Part shown: piece after piece, positions 6,829-12,615 of the stretch
Position numbering within the stretch: position 1 is the first letter of the stretch
Layout: each line of letters opens with the position of its first letter
Assembly (NCBI GenBank): GCA_947377725.1
Contig: CANCGX010000028.1
Location: 1-12,615, forward strand
Source: Actinomycetota bacterium
Lineage (GTDB): Bacteria > Actinomycetota > Actinomycetes > Nanopelagicales > Nanopelagicaceae
Length of the DNA stretch: 12,615 bases
Direction: 5' to 3'
Program-made: the position numbers and the translations under genes
Notes under the pieces: model-generated
The model's input: the letters and a program-made list of their open reading frames with translations, nothing else
Databases searched by the model: none
Told to the model about the DNA's origin: nothing

Positions 6829-8587
6829 ATTGCAAGAAATCCATAATTGCAGCGACGTAGACATCGCTTCCGGCATCATTTAAGTGGACGCCATCTGGGC
6901 CGAAGAACTCGGGATGATTGCTTGAGATTGTTGCCCAATCCACAAGTTGAGCCTGTGGGTACTCGGCTGCCACCGAAGCGATGATTTTGTTGTTCTCGTC
7001 TCGCCAACCACGCGGAACAGCGGTATTCACAATAATTATTCGTGGCTGGTTTTGTAGAAGCTGAAATAGAGTTTCAACGGAATCCCGCGTAAGTCGATTG
7101 TTATTGCCAAGATCAAGGACAACAGTGGCTCCGGTGACATGAGGTTGGTCTAAGCGCACAACGTCGGTTAATTCTTGAATTTGACGCCCTACTCGTGCAT
7201 TTACCAGTGCAATCGAATAATGCGAAGCTAGCTTTGCGCGAATGCCCAGAATAACTGAGTCACCTGTTACCCATAGGCCGTCCTTTTTCTCCTGGATAAT
7301 TGGGAGTGCGGCGGCATTATTCGCATCAGCTTGCAATTCAATTTTCTTGACATGGTCATGACGATAGATTGCGATTGTCGCGGAACTCGCTAAAACGACG
7401 AGAGTTAATCCACCAGTAAGCCAGACAGTGACTCGCCCACGTTTGCGAACACTTGGAGTGCGATATTTAAGTCCACGCCACCATAAAGCGAGTTCGCCTC
7501 TGCGAATCGGAATTTCAACATAGCGAAGAGAAATATCTGCAAGTCCCAATACGATCAAAATGCGTACGACATTAATTGCCCAAACATCGCCAGCTAGGTC
7601 GACACCTGGACGCATAATTTGAAAAATAACCCAATGCCAAAGATAAATTCCATAAGAACGCTGGCCAATCCAGAGGAGAGGTTTCTTGCTAATTAAAGGT
7701 GCGAAACGTGAAGCTGGGTGAACTAATGATGTCAGTGTAAAACAACCAAAGATGGCAGCCAAAGGAAAAGCGATTCGATACAAGGTGGCATTAGATTCAT
7801 CAATAAAGAGGAAGGTAGAAAGTAATCCAAGCAACCCAATGACGCCGATAAAGTCAACGAAGTCTTGGGCGCGCTGTGAAATCTGCTTGGATAAATTCTG
7901 CGGAACCCAACTAACAGCTAGCGCAGATCCGAGAAAGAGACCCAAGCTGTGTGTATCGCTTCCAAAATAAATGTGGCTAATACGGCTCGACGAAGCAGAA
8001 TCAACATTGAGCGAATTGATAAAAAGCGCGAGACCAGAGAATGTTGCAATCGAAAGCGCGCCACGAGCAATATTCTTCTTTCCAAAATACTTTAAAATTC
8101 CAAGCAGTATCAACGGCCAGATTAAATAGAATTGAAGTTCTACGGCTAGCGACCACGTGTGTTGTAGAAGCGGCGGACGTCCGATTGCTGCGAAATAATC
8201 TTGATGATTTGCAACGAGGCGCCAGTTATTGCTACCTGTAAGAACAAATGGAATATCGGTAAAGAATCGCTTAGCCGCGTCCGGTGCCCAGACTGCGACG
8301 ATAACGGTTGTTGATGCAATTAAGAGGAGCAAGCTTGGGAAGAGTCGACGCAGGCGTGCTGCGTAAAAAGCTCGTAAATCCAAAGCGCTGGATTCCTCGA
8401 TCGAATCGAGAAGGAGGCGGGTAATGACGTATCCCGAAATCACAAAGAAAAGATCGACTCCTAGAAAGCCGCCCGGGATCCAGTTGATTCCTAGGTGATA
8501 CAGCAATACAGCAGCAACAGCGATGGCGCGCAAGCCATCGATAGGGGCTATGTACTTGGAGTCTTTACTCTTTTTGGCAGCAAACAT
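6827..8587 (-). CDS. Acyltransferase-3 membrane protein with C-terminal SGNH domain (OafA type)
   Basis: Predicted inner-membrane O-acyltransferase of 586 residues that would move acyl groups across the membrane onto an exported glycan or lipid. The N-terminal acyltransferase-3 domain has the family opening IDGLRAIAVAAVLLYH with the catalytic-type H31. It also has FLGVDLFFVISGY and the HTWSLAVELQFYLIWP block, with about ten hydrophobic helices up to residue 360. A further helix at about 385-405 leads to an exported SGNH-hydrolase-like domain. That domain has GDS with S444, LGNNN (block III) and DGVH with D565 and H568, so its catalytic residues look complete. The start overlaps the stop of the upstream coiled-coil gene by one base (TAATG), indicating one operon. 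No polysaccharide gene is nearby to reveal the acceptor. Confidence 0.92.
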   Translation of the reverse strand: MFAAKKSKDSKYIAPIDGLRAIAVAAVLLYHLGINWIPGGFLGVDLFFVISGYVITRLLLDSIEESSALDLRAFYAARLRRLFPSLLLLIASTTVIVAVWAPDAAKRFFTDIPFVLTGSNNWRLVANHQDYFAAIGRPPLLQHTWSLAVELQFYLIWPLILLGILKYFGKKNIARGALSIATFSGLALFINSLNVDSASSSRISHIYFGSDTHSLGLFLGSALAVSWVPQNLSKQISQRAQDFVDFIGVIGLLGLLSTFLFIDESNATLYRIAFPLAAIFGCFTLTSLVHPASRFAPLISKKPLLWIGQRSYGIYLWHWVIFQIMRPGVDLAGDVWAINVVRILIVLGLADISLRYVEIPIRRGELALWWRGLKYRTPSVRKRGRVTVWLTGGLTLVVLASSATIAIYRHDHVKKIELQADANNAAALPIIQEKKDGLWVTGDSVILGIRAKLASHYSIALVNARVGRQIQELTDVVRLDQPHVTGATVVLDLGNNNRLTRDSVETLFQLLQNQPRIIIVNTAVPRGWRDENNKIIASVAAEYPQAQLVDWATISSNHPEFFGPDGVHLNDAGSDVYVAAIMDFLQ

Positions 8588-9471
8588 TACTTACGTTTTG
8601 CAGCAGACTTCTTTGCAACCTTTTTGACTGGCTTGGCGCTGCTTTTTGCTGACGATTTCTTTGCCGGTGCCTTTTTCACAGATGGTTTAGCGGCCGGAGA
8701 ACTCTTTGGCGCTGCAGCTGTATCTGAACCACTTCGCACGTAGTTTTTGGTTTTCGGAAGATTATCTTCGGAAAGGTTCTCTTCGATATCGCCTTGCAGA
8801 GAGGAGAGTTTTTCAAAAGCAGAGGCAAGACGTCCGCGCGTTTGCGTGATAGCTTGCTCTGCTGCAGTCAACGATTGAACTTGAATTCTATGAAGGCGTT
8901 CAGCCTCAGCAATTGCAGTTGATAACCAACCACGATAATCAGCAACATCACTTGTAGCCCCGGAGATTAGCTCTTCTGCTTCTTGCTTTGCTGAAGCGAT
9001 GAGAGAAGATGCTTCACGTTTCTTTGTCGCAATAATGTGATCAGCTGCTTTTAGAGCTTCAGCTAACTTCACTTCAGCATCTGCTTGAGCAGCTTCGATG
9101 TATTTGCGTCCTCGCAATTCAGCTTGAGAGAGAAGAGTTTTGGCTTTCTGTTCAGAACTTTCAAGAAGTTCTTTCACTGAGCGATTTGTATCGCTAAGAG
9201 CTTTTTGCGCTGTCGCTACGGCTTTGGCTTCACGAGATTGCGCAGTCTTGATGAGTGACATTGCAGTTTCAGATGCAAGAATCTCAAATTCTTCTTTAGT
9301 AAGACTAGTGATGTCGCGGCGTGATTTCAGTTCAGCAAGTTGATTCTCTAATTCGCGAATACGCGCGATTGTGCTCTGTGAACCTGATGTATCTTGAGCT
9401 GAGCTCTCTTGTGTTGTCACAGGCTTCTCCTCTTTAAATCCAACCCACGATAGGAATTTCTTCTCTGCCAT
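8587..9471 (-). CDS. Coiled-coil protein with H1-like lysine/alanine C-terminal tail
   Basis: Soluble protein of 294 residues without a recognised enzymatic domain. From about residue 35 to 235 it is almost continuous amphipathic helix rich in Ala, Glu, Lys, Gln and Leu, with little Pro or Gly. This is typical of a long coiled coil and reminiscent of DivIVA/Wag31-like or stalk-forming proteins, a resemblance in character only. Residues of about 257-294 are a basic tail with 13 Lys and one Arg, made of PAKK, SAK and VAKK units like those of the protein at 5824-6771. The ATG at 9471-9469 is chosen because GTGAGG lies 7 nt upstream; a TTG at 9495 in the same frame has no such support. It is the first gene of an operon with the acyltransferase. 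A scaffolding role at the envelope or nucleoid is a guess. Confidence 0.8.
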   Translation of the reverse strand: MAEKKFLSWVGFKEEKPVTTQESSAQDTSGSQSTIARIRELENQLAELKSRRDITSLTKEEFEILASETAMSLIKTAQSREAKAVATAQKALSDTNRSVKELLESSEQKAKTLLSQAELRGRKYIEAAQADAEVKLAEALKAADHIIATKKREASSLIASAKQEAEELISGATSDVADYRGWLSTAIAEAERLHRIQVQSLTAAEQAITQTRGRLASAFEKLSSLQGDIEENLSEDNLPKTKNYVRSGSDTAAAPKSSPAAKPSVKKAPAKKSSAKSSAKPVKKVAKKSAAKRK

Positions 9472-9630
9472 TATTGCCTCACTTGCTCGAATCAACGGAT
9501 GTCAGAGTCTAAGGGGAATACTAGGAGCGCCACCACTCCGAAGATTGCTAATACTCATATTCGAACGCTCCTTTCGGGTGCATTTCACGCTTATGCGAGT
9601 AACTTGCTCATAACTGAAATGGAGAGCGGT
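9472..9630. promoter_or_regulatory. Divergent promoter region between coiled-coil operon and cytochrome b6-like cluster
   Basis: If the small membrane protein starts at 9631, this 159-nt stretch is intergenic. For the minus direction TAGTAT (9518-9523 read on the minus strand) fits TANNNT and would give a leader of about 40 nt with GTGAGG before the ATG. For the plus direction TAACTT (9600-9605) is a candidate -10, giving a short leader with GGAG at 9621-9624. A 7-bp perfect inverted repeat, AGGAGCG (9523-9529) and CGCTCCT (9566-9572), may be an operator or hairpin. No strong -35 boxes are visible. Confidence 0.35.
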
Positions 9631-9798
9631 ATGCATTCAGCATTAAATATGGCACTTATTAACCTCGACCATCCAGCCCACTATGTGGGCATTGGACCCT
9701 TCCAAGTCTCGGTCGGAAATCTCGTCATCATTGTTTCGATGTTTGTGATTTTTGCACTCGCGATTTTCCTCCCTTTTCCACATGGAAAGGATGAATAA
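9631..9798 (+). CDS. Small one-helix membrane protein of the b6-like cytochrome cluster
   Basis: From the ATG at 9631 this is a 55-residue protein. A short N-terminal part (LINLDHPAHYVGIGPFQVS) is followed by one transmembrane helix, about residues 29-48 (GNLVIIVSMFVIFALAIFLP), and a charged end HGKDE. The frame is open upstream to an ATG at 9499 (99 residues). I prefer 9631 because GGAG lies 6 nt before it, whereas 9499 has neither a Shine-Dalgarno sequence nor a TANNNT box at leaderless distance. The first 44 residues of the longer form are also Ser/Thr-rich and featureless. It is two nucleotides upstream of the cytochrome b gene, so it is likely a small accessory subunit. The family has no name I can give with certainty. 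Confidence 0.65.
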   Translation: MHSALNMALINLDHPAHYVGIGPFQVSVGNLVIIVSMFVIFALAIFLPFPHGKDE

Positions 9799-9800
9799 GA

Positions 9801-10436
9801 ATGAGTTCATCAACAGCTAGTAAGAATTGGACTGCAAGACTTCGTAAATCAACTCTAGAAAGCATGGAGCCAGAAGATCTTCTTCCAGATACTCAACCCG
9901 CGTACGTAGCTTCATGGATTTACGTCTTCGGCGTACTAACCATCGCAGCACTAGTCATGTTGATTGCAACTGGACTTGTTCTCACACTCGAAGGTCCAGC
10001 ATGGTGGCACGTTTCAAGTGTCGGCCATTTCTGGAATTCAATGCACTTGTGGAGCGTAGAACTCTTCTTTGTATTCATGGTTGTGCACCTTTGGGGCAAG
10101 TTTTGGATGGCAGCATGGCGCGGTAAGCGCACTGCTACCTGGGTTACGGGTGTCATCGCATTTATGACATCAATCGTTACAGCTCTCACCGGATATCTCA
10201 TTCAGACCAACTTTGATTCTCAATGGATTGCAACAGAAGCAAAAGATGGCTTCAACGCAATGGGAATCGGAGCATTCTTCAATACCCTAAATACCGGACA
10301 AGCAATTTTGCTTCACGTCGCACTTCTGCCACTTGTTGTTGGCGTGATTGTTGTGTGGCACATTCTTCTCGTCAGACGCAAGGGCGTCGTACCACCTATC
10401 GACAACGATGCAACAATTGAAGGAGGTGCTTTCTAA
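9801..10436 (+). CDS. Di-heme cytochrome b, b6-like N-terminal type
   Basis: Integral membrane protein of 211 residues resembling the four-helix core of cytochrome b/b6. Helix-like stretches lie at about 36-62, 80-100, 114-134 and 170-192. The bis-histidine heme ligands are H82 and H96 (13 residues apart) in helix two, and H172 and H187 (14 residues apart) in helix four; the second spacing is the b6 rather than mitochondrial-b pattern. ATGLVLTL in helix one, TGYLIQ after helix three and LLVRRKGVVPP at the end also match the family, although the usual GY-L-P-W proline is Gln. There are no cysteines, so no covalent heme like that on plant b6. The protein stops where subunit IV would begin; the overlapping next gene may fill that place. 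Expected to pass electrons from quinol, but the partner is unknown. Confidence 0.88.
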   Translation: MSSSTASKNWTARLRKSTLESMEPEDLLPDTQPAYVASWIYVFGVLTIAALVMLIATGLVLTLEGPAWWHVSSVGHFWNSMHLWSVELFFVFMVVHLWGKFWMAAWRGKRTATWVTGVIAFMTSIVTALTGYLIQTNFDSQWIATEAKDGFNAMGIGAFFNTLNTGQAILLHVALLPLVVGVIVVWHILLVRRKGVVPPIDNDATIEGGAF

Positions 10437-11368
10437 TGGTTATGAAAGTTGATCCTTCGAAAAAGTGGAGTGGACCTGTTCGCTCCTATGACATCATCAA
10501 AGAAGGTGTGATAGCTGTTGTTGTAGTTGCACTTCTTGCTGCGGGACTTTCACTTTTCTTTAGTTCCCCAGATGAGAAAGCAGTAACTCTGAAATCTTGG
10601 GCAAATACAAACGCTCCAGATTTTGTGCAAACTGCTACAGGTGAACTAGCGGGCACAACAACGTCGGCAGGTTATGGAGCCCCTTACAATCACGCAGCAA
10701 AGGGCCCAACACTTGGTCCACTTAAGTTGCAAGATTGGGCTGGCGTTCGCATCCCTGTTGATCCAGCGACATCATTCGTAACAGAACCACTTGCAATATT
10801 TAATGACCCTGCTGCAAATGACGCAGTTGCTGCTTGGAACGCCGCTTCGGCTGACCAGCAAGGTAAGTGGGCAAACGCTTATGCGGAAGCTCTGGGTAAA
10901 GCAACGGATGCAGTCTCTGTTTCTGATACAGCAAATGCATTTGGCCCAGTTCCTGACATGGTTTCGGCGCTTTTGGTTATGGCTAAGACGGGTGCTCTAG
11001 ATGGGGCGCTTACGACGAGCGATACGCCGCTTCCTACAAACTTCACCAAGCCACTTCTCTTCCTCGCTGATAGCGAAGGTTATTTTGGAGAGCTTGCGGC
11101 AGCTCAGCATCTCGGTGGAGATCAATGGGGCGTAATGAACGAGACTGGATCATGGCCAGGACAATCTTGGTTGTGGCTCTTCTCCCTTTGGTATCAAGTT
11201 GAACCATTTAAGTCATCAGGTAATGCCGATACGTTGGTTATGACTTTGATGGGCTTCTTGACGCTCTGTTTGGCACTCTTCCCAGTCTTCCCATTCATTA
11301 GGAAGTTGCCATACAAGATTCCAATTCATCGCTTGATTTGGAAGAAGTGGTACGCACGTAAGTTGTAA
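10436..11368 (+). CDS. b6-complex partner membrane protein with large exported insert
   Basis: This 310-residue protein is found, as I recall, next to b6-like cytochromes in Actinobacteria. Residues 17-24 (SYDIIKEG) lead into a transmembrane helix (25-43). SSPDEKAVTLKSWA begins an exported region of about 44-240 with no CxxCH heme motif. A hydrophobic WPGQSWLWLFSLWY segment (240-253), a helix at about 264-288 and the end LPYKIPIHRLIWKKWY follow. That end resembles the tail of cytochrome b C-terminal domains. The PEWY quinol-site motif of true subunit IV is absent. AAGGAGG at 10420-10426, 9 nt upstream, supports the ATG at 10436, which overlaps the cytochrome stop by one base. No function can be assigned beyond membership of the complex. 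Confidence 0.78.
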   Translation: MVMKVDPSKKWSGPVRSYDIIKEGVIAVVVVALLAAGLSLFFSSPDEKAVTLKSWANTNAPDFVQTATGELAGTTTSAGYGAPYNHAAKGPTLGPLKLQDWAGVRIPVDPATSFVTEPLAIFNDPAANDAVAAWNAASADQQGKWANAYAEALGKATDAVSVSDTANAFGPVPDMVSALLVMAKTGALDGALTTSDTPLPTNFTKPLLFLADSEGYFGELAAAQHLGGDQWGVMNETGSWPGQSWLWLFSLWYQVEPFKSSGNADTLVMTLMGFLTLCLALFPVFPFIRKLPYKIPIHRLIWKKWYARKL

Positions 11369-11394
11369 TTATTAAGTAACGAGAACGAGTTCGA

Positions 11395-11400
11395 TAGAGT
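11395..11400 (+). promoter_or_regulatory. Candidate -10 box of a leaderless GNAT-gene promoter
   Basis: TAGAGT ends 6 nt before the ATG at 11407, in a 38-nt gap with no Shine-Dalgarno sequence. TTAAGT at 11372-11377, 17 nt upstream, is a weak -35 candidate. Confidence 0.4.
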
Positions 11401-11406
11401 CCACCC

Positions 11407-12117
11407 ATGGTCTCCAACTCTGATTATGCAGATGGCTATACAAATGCATATGCAGAGGCCATGGAGTGGGCTTTCGAACTTTATGGACCGCTCAACGTGC
11501 CTCGTGTTTGGATTCCCGAGAAAGCTTTCGTTGAAGCAGTTCGCGATGGCCACTCTCTATCGTTCACGAGAAAAACACAAGAAGGTTTCTTTGGTCTTGG
11601 TATCGGCACGCAAGCACGCATCTTGCCCACGTGGAATGAATTCGCACTCGCAGATAACTTTGAAGGGCAAGTTCCTTCGGAATTCATCGAACGTCATCAC
11701 TGGGAAACGCACGCGATTGAGACACGCGAAGAGAGCTATTCTCTTGAAATAATTGAAGAAGATGACGTCATAAGCGCTTTCTTGGATGAACATGCACCAG
11801 ATTCTTCCGCACGGCCGGGAAATCCAGAGATTCAATTTTGGGGCTGCGTCCGAAGCGATGACGGCGAGATTGCGTCCATTGCAGCTATCACACAATGGGA
11901 ATCGGGGGAGTACATGCTTTCCTCGGTAGGAACCCACTCGCAGATGCGAGGCAAGGGATATGCACAGAAAGTAATTGCTGGACTCCTCGGCCTTGCTTAC
12001 GACCGAGGAATCGAGCGTGTAAATCTTGTCGTTCTCTCTTCAAATACGCCTGCGATTAGCGCATATAAGAAGATCGGATTTAAAGAAATCGGGAAGTTTA
12101 TTTCCTACTCACTTTAA
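11407..12117 (+). CDS. GNAT family N-acetyltransferase with unassigned N-terminal half
   Basis: Predicted cytoplasmic acetyl-CoA-dependent acyltransferase of 236 residues. The C-terminal half (about 145-236) is a clear GNAT fold: strand-like IASIAAITQW and YMLSSVGTHS lead to the acetyl-CoA loop Q179-M-R-G182-K-G184-Y-A. NLVVLSSNTPAISAYKKIGFKEIG is the usual last motif. The first 140 residues show no family I recognise. They contain WIPEKAFVEAVRDGHSLSF and ERHHWETHAIETREESYSLE and could be a degenerate second GNAT half or a substrate domain. The substrate is unknown. The gene stands alone between the cytochrome cluster and a convergent transporter gene, with its own probable leaderless promoter. 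Confidence 0.85.
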   Translation: MVSNSDYADGYTNAYAEAMEWAFELYGPLNVPRVWIPEKAFVEAVRDGHSLSFTRKTQEGFFGLGIGTQARILPTWNEFALADNFEGQVPSEFIERHHWETHAIETREESYSLEIIEEDDVISAFLDEHAPDSSARPGNPEIQFWGCVRSDDGEIASIAAITQWESGEYMLSSVGTHSQMRGKGYAQKVIAGLLGLAYDRGIERVNLVVLSSNTPAISAYKKIGFKEIGKFISYSL

Positions 12118-12132
12118 TTCCTGATTCTTTAA

Positions 12133-12615
12133 TTAATGGGCAATCACGCCTTCTGTTTCAACTACAGCATCTTTGCCGATGTTAATGAAGAAGAAGAGAA
12201 TTACTGCTCCAGCAAAGAGGAATCCTGCTCCAACTTTGAAGGATTGAGTAAATCCATGCACAATTCCATTTGGAACAGCTAACTTTCCAAGTGCTTGGTG
12301 CGATGCAATATATGTTGTGCTTGCAGTTGCAGCGATTGTGTTGAGAAGTGCTGTGCCGAGGGATCCACCGATTTGCTGGCTTGTGTTCACCATTGCTGAT
12401 GCAACGCCAGAATCGTGATTTCCAACAGCATGCAGTGATGTAGTTGTAAGAGGAATGAATACAAGCGCCATTCCGCTTGACATGATGATCAGTGATGGAA
12501 GTACGTGCGTGACGTATGAAGTCTGAGGTGTAATTCGGGAGAGCATCAATAATCCAAATCCTGCAGCGACGAGGCCAGGAATCATGAGTGGCTTTGGTCC
12601 AACCTTTGGAAGAAG
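12133..12615 (-). CDS. MFS drug/proton antiporter of DHA2 (EmrB/QacA) type, C-terminal part (cut by window edge)
   Basis: The last 160 residues of a 14-helix major facilitator transporter are visible; the frame is open to the window edge, so the true start is outside. The ATG at 12585 is internal. Four hydrophobic helices can be seen: IPGLVAAGFGLLMLS, LPSLIIMSSGMALVFIPL, the block from SGVASAMVNTSQQIGGSLG into ALLNTIAA, and AGFLFAGAVILFFFIN. The GVASAMVNTSQQIGGSLG stretch is highly typical of DHA2 multidrug exporters of the EmrB/QacA type. The C-terminus is short. The gene is convergent with the GNAT gene, 15 nt apart, and I see no terminator hairpin between them. The exported compound cannot be inferred. 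Confidence 0.9.
   Translation of the reverse strand, partial: LLPKVGPKPLMIPGLVAAGFGLLMLSRITPQTSYVTHVLPSLIIMSSGMALVFIPLTTTSLHAVGNHDSGVASAMVNTSQQIGGSLGTALLNTIAATASTTYIASHQALGKLAVPNGIVHGFTQSFKVGAGFLFAGAVILFFFINIGKDAVVETEGVIAH

Noticed and set aside
8495..8743. Plus-strand frame with repeated FFA/DDFFAGAFF segments
   Set aside because: It is the antisense of the Lys-rich tail of the coiled-coil protein and runs into the acyltransferase start; it has no independent signals.
10436..11368. Annotation of this gene as petD or cytochrome c1
   Set aside because: There is no PEWY motif and no CxxCH; only the C-terminal tail resembles cytochrome b C-terminal domains.
11380..11394. GAAC-GA-GTTC inverted repeat before the GNAT gene
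   Set aside because: The arms are only 4 bp with a 2-nt centre; this is expected by chance.
12118..12132. Terminator between the convergent GNAT and MFS genes
   Set aside because: The 15-nt gap is AT-rich but forms no convincing stem; a 5-bp TGATT/AATCA pairing is too weak.

Overview
The window reads as chromosomal DNA of a low- to mid-GC actinobacterium with a compact genome. The support is indirect. There is a DUF3039 protein, an actinobacterial-type clpS followed by a DUF2017 gene, and murI, rph and rdgB in the order known from Mycobacterium and Streptomyces. There is also a b6-like cytochrome cluster of the type seen in Actinobacteria. Gene spacing is very tight, with 1 to 4 nt overlaps, and base composition is clearly below that of Streptomyces. 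Freshwater actinobacteria of the acI/Nanopelagicales type fit best, but no rRNA is present to confirm this.

Layout: 1-485 (minus) is the N-terminal half of ornithine carbamoyltransferase, cut by the window edge. Divergent from it, 525-2620 (plus) carries a small DUF3039 protein overlapping a secreted family-18 glycoside hydrolase. 2655-5749 (plus) is a housekeeping run: clpS, DUF2017, murI, rph, rdgB. 5824-6771 (plus) encodes a histone-H1-like, lysine-repeat protein with a single membrane anchor and a fibronectin-III-like exported domain. It ends at a strong bidirectional terminator (6793-6828). Convergent to it, 6827-9471 (minus) is a two-gene operon: a coiled-coil protein with its own lysine-rich tail, then an acyltransferase-3/SGNH membrane protein. 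Divergent from that operon, 9631-11368 (plus) is a three-gene cluster for a b6-like membrane redox complex: a small one-helix protein, a di-heme cytochrome b, and a membrane protein with a large exported insert. 11407-12117 (plus) is a GNAT acetyltransferase. 12133-12615 (minus) is the C-terminal end of a DHA2-type drug/proton antiporter, cut by the window edge.

How it fits together: most genes are housekeeping (arginine synthesis, N-degron proteolysis, cell-wall D-glutamate, RNA 3'-end trimming, nucleotide-pool sanitation). The less familiar parts are the two proteins with H1-like lysine tails on either side of the acyltransferase gene and the b6-like complex without Rieske or cytochrome c partners nearby. 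Four start codons (argF, DUF3039, murI, GNAT) sit 6-7 nt after a TANNNT box, the arrangement of leaderless actinobacterial transcripts. No stretch above 300 bases lacks a gene. No tRNA, rRNA, CRISPR array, insertion sequence or prophage gene was seen.
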